A stretch of 64,000 bases of DNA from the NCBI GenBank assembly GCA_910575505.1, contig CAJTFK010000006.1, forward strand, positions 118,580-182,579, read 5' to 3'. Source of the DNA: Oscillospiraceae bacterium. Its GTDB lineage: Bacteria; Bacillota; Clostridia; Oscillospirales; Oscillospiraceae. The notes beneath the pieces are model-generated. The model was not told the DNA's origin. It did not search any database and saw only the letters and a list, made by a program, of their open reading frames with translations. Shown piece after piece: positions 1 to 8,561 of the stretch (the first letter of the stretch is position 1; every line of letters begins with the position of its first letter). The position numbers were made by a program, and so were the translations under genes.

Positions 1-2
1 GC

Positions 3-80
3 TTCACCGGCGACGGGTCCGGCATGGCGGCCCACGCCGTGGTGCTGGTGGAAAAAACAGGGGACGGCGGGAAATCATAA
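3..80 (+). CDS. C-terminal end of an unrecognised protein (5' partial)
   Basis: The reading frame is open from the window edge and gives 25 residues ending ...VVLVEKTGDGGKS before TAA. A hairpin with a T-rich tail follows at 114-146, which fits the end of a transcription unit. The fragment (starting FTGDGSGMAAHAVVLVE) is too short for me to assign a family. The neighbouring DUF3343/desulfurase pair hints at sulfur or selenium metabolism, but that is context only. Confidence 0.55.
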   Translation, partial: FTGDGSGMAAHAVVLVEKTGDGGKS

Positions 81-113
81 GGCTGCGAAAAAACTGCACA
101 AAGATGTGATGAA

Positions 114-146
114 GGCTCTGCCGCCCGGCAGGGCCTGTTTCCTTTC
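114..146 (+). terminator. Rho-independent terminator after the partial CDS
   Basis: GGCTCTGCCG (114-123) pairs with CGGCAGGGCC (126-135) with one G-T pair. TGTTTCCTTT follows. It lies 34 bases after the stop codon at 80. Confidence 0.65.
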
Positions 147-484
147 CCCTCCGCAGCTGCCGGCAGCTCCTGTGCGTCAGTGCCGGGCCAGAGGAACCGT
201 CAGGTGAGCGGCAGCGGAAGGAGACGCGCCGTCCTTGCATTAACCGCCAGTCTTCAGCCCCTGGCGGGACTTTTTCTCTCTTCCGCCGTGCACGGCGTGC
301 GCTCTCTTTTTCCGGGACAGGAGAGCATGGGAGTGCAGATGAACCCTTGGCTCCCCGCCCGTCAGGGCGAAGCAGGGCCATCTTCACGGGCCCTTGCCGG
401 CAGCTCTGCCAGGTGCTTTCAGCGCTTTGCTTCTGACACCTTTTCCGGCCCTTCCCATAGAATGGGTAGAAAGGAGGAGTGTCT
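147..484. other. Intergenic region with one further terminator-like hairpin
   Basis: No convincing gene is seen. CCGCCAG (244-250) pairs with CTGGCGG (261-267) and is followed by GACTTTTTCTC, a plausible second terminator or attenuator ahead of the DUF3343 gene. I could not match the folded stretch 150-310 to a riboswitch class that I know. Confidence 0.45.
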
Positions 485-736
485 GTGGAGCACTATATCA
501 TCCTGGCCCGCTCTGTGACCTACGCCCAGCGGATGCAGAAATCCCTGAGCCGTGCGGGCATCCGCTGCCAGATTTTCCGGCCCCCCAGGGACCTGACGAA
601 TCTTGGCTGCGCCTACGCTTTGCGTGTCTCGGTCTCCGACCTGACAGCGGCTTTGACGGCCCTGCACAAGGACGGTATGGACCCTGTTCAAATATTTCTA
701 TACCAGCGGGGACTGTATCAGGAGGTGAGGTCATGA
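485..736 (+). CDS. DUF3343 putative Se/S carrier-like protein
   Basis: 83 residues beginning VEHYIILARSVTYAQRMQ. The pattern matches the small DUF3343 family often found beside cysteine desulfurases and selenium genes, where a carrier role for persulfide or selenide has been proposed. GTG at 485 is preferred over GTG at 479 because AAGGAGG (471-477) lies at ordinary distance from 485. The stop overlaps the next gene's ATG (ATGA), so the pair is translationally coupled. The function is inferred from family context, not demonstrated. Confidence 0.75.
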   Translation: MEHYIILARSVTYAQRMQKSLSRAGIRCQIFRPPRDLTNLGCAYALRVSVSDLTAALTALHKDGMDPVQIFLYQRGLYQEVRS

Positions 737-1866
737 TCTACTTTGACAGCGCGGCCACCACCTTTCAGAAGCCCCCGGCGGTGGCCGCCGCCGTCTGGGA
801 TGCCCTGGCGACCATGAGCTCCCCCGGCCGGGGGAGCTACGCCGCCGCGGCGCGGGCCGCCGACACGGCCTTTCAGTGCCGCTGTGAGCTGGCGGAGCTC
901 TTTCATATGGGCAGTCCGGAACAGGTGGCGTTCACCATGAACGCCACACACGCCCTGAACATTGCTATTAAAAGCCTGGTGCCCCCCGGCGGGAGGGCGG
1001 TGATCTCTGGCTATGAGCACAATGCCGTCACCCGGCCCCTGGCGGCACTTGGGGCCGGCGTGACAGTGGCGGCTGCGCCGCTGTTTCAGCCGGACCGGGC
1101 AGCGGAGGCCTTTGAGAGACTGATTGTCCCCGGTGTGGATGCAGTGGTCTGCAACCATGTTTCCAATGTGTTCGGCTTCATTCAGCCGGTGGAGGCAGTA
1201 GCAGCCCTCTGCCGGAGTCGGGGCGTACCCCTGATTATCGACGCGTCCCAGTCTGCGGGAACTCTGCCCCTGGACATGACCGCTCTGGGGGCGGCGTTTG
1301 CCGCCATGCCGGGACATAAGGGGCTGTATGGCCCCCAAGGCACCGGTGTTCTGCTCTGCGGCGAGGGTACGCCGGTGCGTCCGCTGCTGGAGGGGGGGAC
1401 CGGCAGCCTCTCCATTCAGCAGGAGATGCCGGATTTCCTGCCGGACCGTTTGGAAGCAGGCACCCACAATGTGCCGGGCATCGCCGGCCTGCTGGCGGGG
1501 GTGCGCTATGTCCGCCGCCGGGGATTGGAGAAAATCCTGGACCGGGAGCGCCGCCTGACCCGTCAGATGGCCGGAGGGCTGCGGGAAATACCCGGACTGC
1601 GGGTTTATGCCGCCGCCAGCCCCTGCCGGCAGGCCGGCGTTCTCTCCTTGACTGCGGAGGGCATGGACGCCGAAACCCTGGGAAGCGCTCTGGCGGAACG
1701 GGGAATCGCCGTCCGGGCGGGGCTTCACTGCGCGCCTCTGGCCCACAGAACCGTTGGAACGCTGGACACCGGCACCGTCCGGCTCAGTTTCTCCGATCTG
1801 AATACCCCGGAGGAAGTGGACCGCGTAATTTCAGTGCTCCGGGTCCTGCTGAAGGGGACGAATTGA
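733..1866 (+). CDS. Cysteine desulfurase-family aminotransferase (class V)
   Basis: 377 residues, a PLP-dependent fold-type I enzyme of the NifS/SufS/CsdB group that removes sulfur (or selenium) from cysteine (or selenocysteine). Visible motifs are an N-terminal IYFDSAATT, a PLP-lysine context PGHKGLYGPQGTG near residue 197, and a C-terminal RAGLHCAPLAH carrying the candidate catalytic cysteine. The ATG overlaps the DUF3343 stop, and the pairing suggests sulfur transfer to that partner. The frame stays open upstream to position 394, but the ATG at 733 has GGAGGTGAGG in front and the N-terminus matches the family there. Confidence 0.9.
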   Translation: MIYFDSAATTFQKPPAVAAAVWDALATMSSPGRGSYAAAARAADTAFQCRCELAELFHMGSPEQVAFTMNATHALNIAIKSLVPPGGRAVISGYEHNAVTRPLAALGAGVTVAAAPLFQPDRAAEAFERLIVPGVDAVVCNHVSNVFGFIQPVEAVAALCRSRGVPLIIDASQSAGTLPLDMTALGAAFAAMPGHKGLYGPQGTGVLLCGEGTPVRPLLEGGTGSLSIQQEMPDFLPDRLEAGTHNVPGIAGLLAGVRYVRRRGLEKILDRERRLTRQMAGGLREIPGLRVYAAASPCRQAGVLSLTAEGMDAETLGSALAERGIAVRAGLHCAPLAHRTVGTLDTGTVRLSFSDLNTPEEVDRVISVLRVLLKGTN

Positions 1867-1906
1867 GTCGTCTGTGAATTTTCCGGGAATTTTCCATTGG
1901 TTCGCC

Positions 1907-1935
1907 TTGCTTTTTAGCGCCGGATTCTATATAAT
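1907..1935 (+). promoter_or_regulatory. Sigma-A promoter for cdaA operon
   Basis: TTGCTT (1907-1912), 17-nt spacer, TATAAT (1930-1935), in the 190-bp gap before cdaA. The perfect -10 box and spacing make this a strong candidate. Confidence 0.75.
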
Positions 1936-2056
1936 CTAAAGTATTCATGGCCTGCCGTACCGCCCTGGGCGGATCAGGGGCGGCGGAAACGGCCTTTGCG
2001 TTTGGCGGAGCGGAGACAAAAAGCCGCCGGAGGATTGAAGGAATGGAGGCGTCGGA

Positions 2057-2929
2057 ATGAATGTGTCGCTTTCCGAGCTGGCCGCCTGGGCCGGACGGTA
2101 TCTGCTGACCATTGAGGTGGCGGACGTTTTGGACATCGCGATTATGGTGTTCGCGCTCTACAAGGTCCTGACCCTGGTGCAGACCGCCAAGTCTGCCAGT
2201 CTTTTAAAAGGGCTGTTCGTCTTTCTGGGCGTGCTGCTGCTGAGCTACCTGTTCCATCTCAACGGCATCTATTATCTGATGAGCAAGATGGTGGAGTGGG
2301 GCGTGCTGGCTCTGATTATTCTCTTTCAGCCGGAGCTGCGCCGGATTCTGGAAGAAATGGGAAGCCGCCGCATTCTGGCGTTCTTCACACATACGGAAAA
2401 CGGCAGCGTACTGGAGCAGACCATCGGGCAGACGGTGCTGGCCTGTACGGAGATGTCCCAGTCCCGTACCGGGGCGCTGATTGTCTTCGAGCGGGAAATC
2501 CTGCTGGACGACATGGTTCGCAGCGGGACGGTGCTGGATGCCTCGGTGTCCAGTGAGCTTTTGAAAAATATCTTCTTTGTGAAAGCGCCCATGCACGACG
2601 GCGCAGTAATTATCCGCCACGGGCGGGTGCTGGGAGCGGGCTGCATGCTTCCCCTGAGCAAGAATGTCAATCTCTCCCGTGATCTGGGTATGCGGCACCG
2701 GGCCGGCATCGGCATGAGCGAGAATTCCGACGCGGTGGTGGTCATCGTGTCGGAGGAGACCGGGTCCATCTCTGTTGCCGCCGGCGGGATGCTGAAACGG
2801 CATTTGAAGGCCGAGACGTTGGAAAACCTCCTGCGGAACGAGCTGCTTCCGCAGGAGGAGGACGAGGCGGACAAGCAGAAATTCAGTTTTCTCAGCCTGC
2901 TGCGCCCCAGGAAGAACGGAGGTGCGTAA
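2057..2929 (+). CDS. cdaA: Diadenylate cyclase CdaA (c-di-AMP synthase)
   Basis: 290 residues. The enzyme condenses two ATP into cyclic di-AMP, a second messenger for potassium and osmotic balance and cell-wall homeostasis. Three membrane helices occupy roughly residues 25-95. The DAC domain follows, with the DGA motif (MHDGAVII, near 180) and the RHR motif (MRHRAGIG, near 212) that form the active site. GGAGG precedes the ATG. It is followed immediately by the YbbR-type regulator cdaR, the standard Firmicutes arrangement, but glmM, often third in that operon, lies about 39 kb away at 41383 here. Confidence 0.95.
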   Translation: MNVSLSELAAWAGRYLLTIEVADVLDIAIMVFALYKVLTLVQTAKSASLLKGLFVFLGVLLLSYLFHLNGIYYLMSKMVEWGVLALIILFQPELRRILEEMGSRRILAFFTHTENGSVLEQTIGQTVLACTEMSQSRTGALIVFEREILLDDMVRSGTVLDASVSSELLKNIFFVKAPMHDGAVIIRHGRVLGAGCMLPLSKNVNLSRDLGMRHRAGIGMSENSDAVVVIVSEETGSISVAAGGMLKRHLKAETLENLLRNELLPQEEDEADKQKFSFLSLLRPRKNGGA

Positions 2930-2930
2930 G

Positions 2931-4274
2931 GTGGAAACGAACAACAACAGCAGCCGGAAAATCATCTATTTTCTGCTGTCCGTCCTGGTGGCCTGCGGCA
3001 TCTGGCTCTATGCCGACCTGACCAGCGGCCCCAACGGCGCCCCCCGTACCTGTATCCGTGAAATTACAGATATCCCCATTGAATACACCCGGGAAGCCAC
3101 TCTGACGGACCGGGGGCTGATGCTGGTGGAGGATGGCAGCGATCTCACGGTGGACCTGGAGCTGGAGGGGACCCGGAGTCTGGTCACCAAGCTTGACCGG
3201 GAGCAGATTCGTTTTGTGGTGGACCTTTCCAATGTGACCAGCGCCGGCGTCCAGAATATCGGATACTCTGTGTCCTATACAGACAACGAATTCCGGAACG
3301 GAGCCATCAGCACCAAGAATGTCAGCATCGGAGGAGGGGCCACCGTCAATATCAGTGAGCTCTACCGCCGGACCATCGACGTCAGCTGCGAGCTGGTGGG
3401 CAATGTGGCGGAGACCTATACCGCCGGGCAGGTTCAGCTCTCCCATACGGAGATTGAGGTCCGGGGCCTTCAGGAAGATATCGACCCCATCAGCTATGCG
3501 AAAGTGACATTGGACATCGGTGACAGCGTGGAGGAGACGGTCTCCCAGGAACTGGAGCTCCAGTTTTACGATCAGGACGGCAATCTCCTGGATGACAGCC
3601 GTATTCACGCCACGGTGGAGACCATTCAGGCGACGCTGCCGGTGTTTGTCACCAAGGAGCTGCGTCTTGTTGTGAACTTCATCGAAGCGCCCGGTGCGCG
3701 GGTGCGGAACACGGACGCCCACATCGAGCCCGAGACCATTACGGTCTCCGGCGACGCGACCCAGCTCAAAAACGTGGAGACTCTGACCCTGGACAATCAT
3801 TTCAATCTGCTGGATTTGGGCACTTCCGCCTCCAGCAATTACACCACCACCTACTATCCCATCATCCCGCCTGAGGGCTGCCAGAACCTCAGTGGCGTCA
3901 CACGGGCGGCGCTGAAGATTCGCTTTGAGGACATGACCAGCGCCTCGGTGCCCACGGAGAACATTACCCTGGCCAATCTGTCGGAGGGCAGGACCGCCAC
4001 GCTTCTGACCACGTCGCTGCCGGTACAGATCTACGGTACGGAGGCGGATGTGTCCGCCGTCACCGGAGAGGACATTGCCGTTACAGTGGACCTCAGCGAT
4101 TATTCCTCTGCCTCCGGCACCTATACGATTCCGGCAGAGGTCCGGGTTTCCGGCGGCGATCTGGGCATCGCGGGCGAGTATCAGGTGCAGGTCACCATCC
4201 GGGAGAAGGCGGAGGAGCCGCCGGAGGAACCCGCGGAAAATCCTCAGGAACCGGAAGAGCCGGCGGAGGAGTAG
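2931..4274 (+). CDS. cdaR: YbbR-like regulator of CdaA (CdaR)
   Basis: 447 residues. An N-terminal membrane anchor (IIYFLLSVLVACGIWLYA, about residues 12-29) is followed by several YbbR repeats outside the membrane, and the tail is Glu/Pro-rich. CdaR binds and tunes the diadenylate cyclase encoded just upstream. GTG at 2931 is preferred because GGAGG (2918-2922) abuts the alternative GTG at 2922 but is 8 nt from 2931. The gene begins directly after the cdaA stop. Confidence 0.88.
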   Translation: METNNNSSRKIIYFLLSVLVACGIWLYADLTSGPNGAPRTCIREITDIPIEYTREATLTDRGLMLVEDGSDLTVDLELEGTRSLVTKLDREQIRFVVDLSNVTSAGVQNIGYSVSYTDNEFRNGAISTKNVSIGGGATVNISELYRRTIDVSCELVGNVAETYTAGQVQLSHTEIEVRGLQEDIDPISYAKVTLDIGDSVEETVSQELELQFYDQDGNLLDDSRIHATVETIQATLPVFVTKELRLVVNFIEAPGARVRNTDAHIEPETITVSGDATQLKNVETLTLDNHFNLLDLGTSASSNYTTTYYPIIPPEGCQNLSGVTRAALKIRFEDMTSASVPTENITLANLSEGRTATLLTTSLPVQIYGTEADVSAVTGEDIAVTVDLSDYSSASGTYTIPAEVRVSGGDLGIAGEYQVQVTIREKAEEPPEEPAENPQEPEEPAEE

Positions 4275-4312
4275 CGGAAACACGTCCCTGGGGAAGGGAC
4301 GGGGAGGAATTT

Positions 4313-4723
4313 ATGACGCAGATTGCAACAGTTGAACGGATTCTGGACCCGGGACATGCGGAAATCTCCGTACCCCGGAAAAGCGCCTGCGGCCACGACT
4401 GCGAGGAATGCGCCGGCTGCGGCGTCACCGGGGCGGCGGTTCATGCCCGGGCGAAAAACCCCATCGGCGCCGCGCCGGGGCAGAAGGTGGTTGTGGAAAG
4501 CAGCACGAAAAAAATGCTTTGGATTATCACGCTGGCCTATATGGTGCCTGTGGCGCTGTTTCTGGCGGGCTATCTGGGGGGCGTGCTGCTCAGCGGCAGC
4601 ATTGCCGTACAGTATGCCCTGGCCGTGGCGGGCTTCGCGCTGGGCCTTCTGATTGCGGTGGGTTATGACCGCCGGCTGCGGCGGCAGGGCGGGCTGTCCT
4701 TCACCATCGTGCGGCTGTTCTAG
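4313..4723 (+). CDS. RseC/SoxR-reducing-system family protein
   Basis: 136 residues. The N-terminal part has a cysteine cluster (CGHDCEECAGCG, residues about 25-36). Two membrane helices follow (about 64-84 and 90-114). This is the layout of the RseC family, linked in proteobacteria to SoxR reduction and Rnf electron transfer. A redox-linked membrane role is inferred; the family's job in clostridia is not settled. GGGAGGAATTT precedes the ATG. Confidence 0.8.
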   Translation: MTQIATVERILDPGHAEISVPRKSACGHDCEECAGCGVTGAAVHARAKNPIGAAPGQKVVVESSTKKMLWIITLAYMVPVALFLAGYLGGVLLSGSIAVQYALAVAGFALGLLIAVGYDRRLRRQGGLSFTIVRLF

Positions 4724-4725
4724 GT

Positions 4726-5622
4726 ATGTTCGGCTATGTCAGGCCGGAGCTTCCGGAGGAGGAGATGGTCCGCTTCCGGCGGGCCTACTGCGGATTATGC
4801 CACACTCTGGGCAGGCGGTGCGGCCCGGCGGCTCAGTGTATTTTGAATTATGATTTTACGTTTCTTGCCATCCTTCTTTCCGATGGAGAGGAGGCGGCAT
4901 GCCGGAGGGGCCGGTGCGCGGTCCATCCGGTTCATGGCCGGGACTACCTGCCTCCAAGCGCCGCTCTGGACCTGGCGGCGGACGAGAGCGTCATTCTCGC
5001 CTACTGGCAGCTGCGGGACGGCGTGGAGGACCACGACTGGTTCCGCGGTCTGAAATACCGGGGACTCTCCGGGATTTTAGAGCCCGCCTACCGGAGGGCC
5101 GCCGCGGCTCTGCCGGATTTTGACGGAAGCACCCGCCGGCAGCTGGCGCTGCTGGCAGAGCTGGAGCGGGAACGCTGCGATTCCATCGACCGTCCGGCGG
5201 ACGCCTTCGCTGTGCTGCTGCGAGAGGCCGCGGGAGCGGTGGACAACCCGGTCCGCCGCCGGGTGCTGGAACAGCTGCTGTACCACCTGGGCCGCTGGAT
5301 TTATCTGATTGACGCGGCGGATGACCTGAAGGCGGACGCCGCTTCCGGGAATTACAACCCCGTGGCCCTGCGCTTCGGCCTGAGAGACGGCCGGTGGACG
5401 GAGGAGAGCCGCCGGGCCTTCGCCCTGACCCTGGACCAGTCCGTCCACATGATGACGACGGCCTTTGAGCTGTGGGAGTTCGGGGTTTGGGAACCCATCC
5501 TGCGGGAAACCCTTTATGGGACCCTGTTCCGGGTGGGCCGGGCGGTGCTGGACGGGGACTTTCACAAATCAGGGCGCCGCCCTCCGGAGCCTTCCGGAGA
5601 GAAACGGAGGGGCGGAGGGTGA
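4726..5622 (+). CDS. DUF5685 family protein
   Basis: 298 residues, beginning MFGYVRPELPEEEM and carrying an early RAYCGLCHTLG motif and further cysteines near residue 60, which could bind a metal. The remainder is helix-rich with a DAADDLKAD acidic stretch. I recognise the conserved DUF5685 family of clostridia. Its function is unknown. It begins two bases after the RseC-like stop, and the downstream J-domain gene suggests a shared unit. Confidence 0.75.
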   Translation: MFGYVRPELPEEEMVRFRRAYCGLCHTLGRRCGPAAQCILNYDFTFLAILLSDGEEAACRRGRCAVHPVHGRDYLPPSAALDLAADESVILAYWQLRDGVEDHDWFRGLKYRGLSGILEPAYRRAAAALPDFDGSTRRQLALLAELERERCDSIDRPADAFAVLLREAAGAVDNPVRRRVLEQLLYHLGRWIYLIDAADDLKADAASGNYNPVALRFGLRDGRWTEESRRAFALTLDQSVHMMTTAFELWEFGVWEPILRETLYGTLFRVGRAVLDGDFHKSGRRPPEPSGEKRRGGG

Positions 5623-5709
5623 TTCAAACGGTTTCCCAGGCCCTTTCACCGGGACAAATATTCCCGCAAAAACCTGCGGCACAGCAGAGAAGGCAGGAGA
5701 GAGATACAC

Positions 5710-6300
5710 ATGAACGATCCCTATCAGACACTGGGCGTCTCAGAAAACGCTACAGACGAAGAAATCAAGCGGGCCTACCGGGAGTTGGCGCGGAAGTATC
5801 ATCCGGACAATTACCATGACAATCCTTTGGCGGATCTGGCCCAGGAGAAAATGAAGGAAATCAACGCCGCCTATGAGGAGATTAACAAGCGCCGGGGCGG
5901 CAGGCCTGTCGGAAGCCAAAACGGAGGCTATTACGGGGGCTATCAGCAGCAGTACTCCTCCTCGGTGCTCCAGCAGGTCCGGGCGGCCATCCAGGTAGGG
6001 GATATCGGCCGGGCGGAGGCGCTTCTGGCCAATTACGGCGACCATAACGCCGAGTGGAATTTCCTGAAGGGCGCGGTCTGCTACCGCCGGGGATTTATGG
6101 ACGAGGCCCGGACCTATTATCAGACTGCCTGCCGGATGGACCCGGCCAATCCGGAGTACCGGCGGACGCTGGACATCATGGAGAACCGGCAGCCATACAG
6201 CCCGAACGGGGCGCCCTTCGGCACGCTGTGCGGAGGGAATCCCTGCCTGTCTCTGTGCTGCGCTTACACGCTGTGCAACGGGGGCTTTTTCTGCTGCTGA
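5710..6300 (+). CDS. J-domain (DnaJ-like) protein with TPR-like tail
   Basis: 196 residues. Residues 3-60 form a J-domain with the HPD tripeptide (KYHPDNYHD) that stimulates Hsp70 ATPase. Residues about 85-160 look like helical TPR-type repeats ([22 protein letters not shown]). The C-terminus is cysteine-rich ([15 protein letters not shown]). It is not a full DnaJ: the central zinc-finger and C-terminal substrate domains are absent. It probably acts as a specialised co-chaperone. GGAGAGAGATACAC precedes the ATG. Confidence 0.85.
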   Translation: MNDPYQTLGVSENATDEEIKRAYRELARKYHPDNYHDNPLADLAQEKMKEINAAYEEINKRRGGRPVGSQNGGYYGGYQQQYSSSVLQQVRAAIQVGDIGRAEALLANYGDHNAEWNFLKGAVCYRRGFMDEARTYYQTACRMDPANPEYRRTLDIMENRQPYSPNGAPFGTLCGGNPCLSLCCAYTLCNGGFFCC

Positions 6301-6450
6301 GCCGGCTTAAAGCCGTCAGACGGACCTGCGCGGCAGTTTTCACAGGCGGACTGCCGTCAAAAAAGGGAACACAGCGCCGTCCCGGCGGGAACAGACGCTC
6401 CGGGCCCGGCGTATGGGCATTTTTCAAACAAGGCCGAAAGATAGGGGGAA

Positions 6451-7338
6451 ATGGATTTGATCAAAAGCATGACCGGCTATGGCCGGGCGAGACAAATGCG
6501 GAACAGTCGGGATATCACCGTAGAGGTCCGGGCCGTGAACAACCGGTATCTGGACTGCGGGGTGAAAATGCCCCGGCTGTATATCTTTGCGGAGGACGCC
6601 ATCAAGCAGAGGGTCCAGCGGGCCGTTTCCAGGGGAAAGGTGGATGTGTTCATCACCGTGGATGCCAGCGCCGCCGACACGACGAAGGTGACGGTGAACC
6701 GGGATCTGGCGGCGCAGTATGCCTCCGCCCTGAACGAGCTGGCGGAGGTCTGCGGCCCCGTGGCCTACAAGGTTACGCCGGAGGTTCTGGCCCGGTTTCC
6801 GGACGTGCTCTCCGTCACCAAGGCGGACGAGGATCTGGAGGCGGTCAGCGCCGACCTCTGCGCCGTACTGGATGAGGCCCTGGAGGCCTTCAACGCCATG
6901 CGGGCGGTGGAGGGCCGGAAGCTGGCGGAGGATATCGGCGGCCGTCTGACGGCCATTGAGGCGTATACCGGTCAGGTGGAGCAGCGCTCTCCGGAGACGG
7001 TGGCGGAGTACCGCAGAAAGCTCACCGCCCGGATGCAGGAGGTTCTGCAAAGCAGCACCGTGGACCCCCAGCGCATCCTGACCGAGGCCGCTATTTATGC
7101 CGACAAGGTGGCTGTAGACGAAGAGACCGTCCGCCTTCGGAGTCATGTGGCCCAGCTTCGGAGCATGCTCCAGTCTGACGAGCCCATGGGCCGGAAGATG
7201 GACTTCCTGATTCAGGAGGTCAACCGGGAGGCCAATACCATCGGCTCCAAATGCGGCGATGTGACCATCGCTCAGGTGGCGGTCAATCTGAAGGCCGAGG
7301 TGGAGAAAATGCGGGAGCAGGTACAGAATATTGAGTGA
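6451..7338 (+). CDS. yicC: YicC family endoribonuclease-like protein
   Basis: 295 residues starting [13 protein letters not shown], the hallmark N-terminus of YicC/YloC proteins, and ending with the conserved GSKCGD...[14 protein letters not shown](I/V)E tail. Family members are reported endoribonucleases involved in RNA turnover and stationary phase. As in other Firmicutes it stands directly before remA, gmk and rpoZ and probably opens this operon. The 150-bp gap before it shows inverted repeats but no clear T-tract. Confidence 0.92.
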   Translation: MDLIKSMTGYGRARQMRNSRDITVEVRAVNNRYLDCGVKMPRLYIFAEDAIKQRVQRAVSRGKVDVFITVDASAADTTKVTVNRDLAAQYASALNELAEVCGPVAYKVTPEVLARFPDVLSVTKADEDLEAVSADLCAVLDEALEAFNAMRAVEGRKLAEDIGGRLTAIEAYTGQVEQRSPETVAEYRRKLTARMQEVLQSSTVDPQRILTEAAIYADKVAVDEETVRLRSHVAQLRSMLQSDEPMGRKMDFLIQEVNREANTIGSKCGDVTIAQVAVNLKAEVEKMREQVQNIE

Positions 7339-7339
7339 T

Positions 7340-7585
7340 ATGGAATTTATTCACATCGGGTATGGGAGCATGGTTTCCCGGGCGCGCGTGGTAGCCATTG
7401 TGAGCCCCGATTCCGCACCCATCCGCCGCATGACCCAGGAAAGCCGGGAACGGGGGATGCTGATTGACGCTACGTATGGCCGGAAAACCGCCTCAATTTT
7501 CATTATGGACAGCGACCATGTGATTTTGTCGGCGCTGCCGCCGGAGAAGTTCGGCGGTCAGCTCTGTGATAAGGAGGACGCATGA
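7340..7585 (+). CDS. remA: RemA/DUF370 extracellular matrix regulator
   Basis: 81 residues starting [21 protein letters not shown], the RemA signature. RemA is a small oligomeric DNA-binding activator of biofilm and osmoprotection genes in Bacillus. ATG 7340 restores the usual family N-terminus; the TTG at 7331 would add three residues and overlap yicC. The gene sits between yicC and gmk as in Bacillus. Confidence 0.9.
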   Translation: MEFIHIGYGSMVSRARVVAIVSPDSAPIRRMTQESRERGMLIDATYGRKTASIFIMDSDHVILSALPPEKFGGQLCDKEDA

Positions 7586-8175
7586 AAAAGGGAAAGACTT
7601 TCATTATTTCCGGCCCGTCCGGCGTGGGCAAGGGCAGCGTGCTGAAAGTGCTTCTGGAGCGGCGGAAGGATGTGTATGTCTCCGTGTCCGCCACCACCCG
7701 GCAGCCCCGGGCAGGTGAGGAGAACGGCGTGCACTATCATTTCCTGGACGTCGATACCTTCCACGAGTGGATTGCCCAGGATGCCTTTCTGGAGTATGCG
7801 GAATACGTGGGCAATTTCTACGGGACACCCAAGCGCTTTGTGGATGAAGCTATGGCGGAGGGGCGTGACGTGATTCTGGAAATTGACGTGCAGGGAGCCC
7901 TGCAAATCGCCCAGAAGCGTCCGGAGGCCATTTTAATTTTTATTGCGCCCCCCAGCTGGTCGGAACTGGAGCGCCGTCTGACAGCCAGAGGCACCGACAG
8001 CACGGAGAAGATTCAAAAGCGCCTCCTGCGGGCCAAGGTGGAGTGTCAGACCGCCAGCGCGTATCACTATTTTGTAATCAATGATACTATTGAGAACGCC
8101 GCCGGGGAGCTGAACGCCATTATGACAGCGGAGCACTGCCGTTCCATGGACCGGATGGAGATTATCCGGGACTGA
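7582..8175 (+). CDS. gmk: Guanylate kinase
   Basis: 197 residues converting GMP and ATP to GDP and ADP in purine salvage and synthesis. The P-loop GPSGVGKGS lies at residues about 10-18. The GMP-binding stretch ([21 protein letters not shown]) and the lid region are present. The ATG overlaps the remA stop (ATGA), and GGAGG lies just upstream. Confidence 0.97.
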   Translation: MKKGKTFIISGPSGVGKGSVLKVLLERRKDVYVSVSATTRQPRAGEENGVHYHFLDVDTFHEWIAQDAFLEYAEYVGNFYGTPKRFVDEAMAEGRDVILEIDVQGALQIAQKRPEAILIFIAPPSWSELERRLTARGTDSTEKIQKRLLRAKVECQTASAYHYFVINDTIENAAGELNAIMTAEHCRSMDRMEIIRD

Positions 8176-8306
8176 CCGTGCGAACCGGGCCCCAATTCGG
8201 ATACTTTCCGGACAGAGGGCTGATAAATGCTGTGTTTCGCGGCTGTTTTGAATTGATTGGAAATTATAAGAAGCCGTTTTGTGACGGCGAAGGGAGTCGA
8301 TTGATT

Positions 8307-8522
8307 ATGATGCTGTATCCTGCCATGAGTAAGCTCAACGCCTATATTCCCAACCGCTATATGCTGGTCAACGTGGTTGCCCGCCGGGCCCGGCAGATTG
8401 CCGAGGAGGCGGAGACCGCCGGCGTTCATCTGGACGACAAGCCCGTTACAATGGCCATTCACGAGGTGGCGGAGGGGCGTCTGGACACCGGCAGTCTGGC
8501 CTGGGAAACGGAAGAGGCCTGA
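8307..8522 (+). CDS. rpoZ: RNA polymerase omega subunit
   Basis: 71 residues, MMLYPAMSKLNAYIPNRYML then VNVVARRARQI, typical of Firmicutes omega, which helps assemble and stabilise RNA polymerase. ATG 8307 is favoured (AAGGGAG 10 nt upstream); ATG 8310 or TTG 8301 are alternatives. The frame extends further upstream but lacks family resemblance there. The 130-bp gap after gmk is AT-richer and may hold a promoter, though I see no clean -35/-10 pair. Confidence 0.9.
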   Translation: MMLYPAMSKLNAYIPNRYMLVNVVARRARQIAEEAETAGVHLDDKPVTMAIHEVAEGRLDTGSLAWETEEA

Positions 8523-8561
8523 TTCCGGCTCTTCCCGCCGGGGCGGAAAGGAGGGCGGGAC

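Noticed and set aside
147..310. Riboswitch before the DUF3343 gene
   Set aside because: Several stems are present, but I could not match them to a known class.
394..732. Long upstream extension of the cysteine desulfurase frame
   Set aside because: It overlaps the well-supported DUF3343 gene in another frame, lacks family similarity, and the ATG at 733 has a good ribosome binding site.
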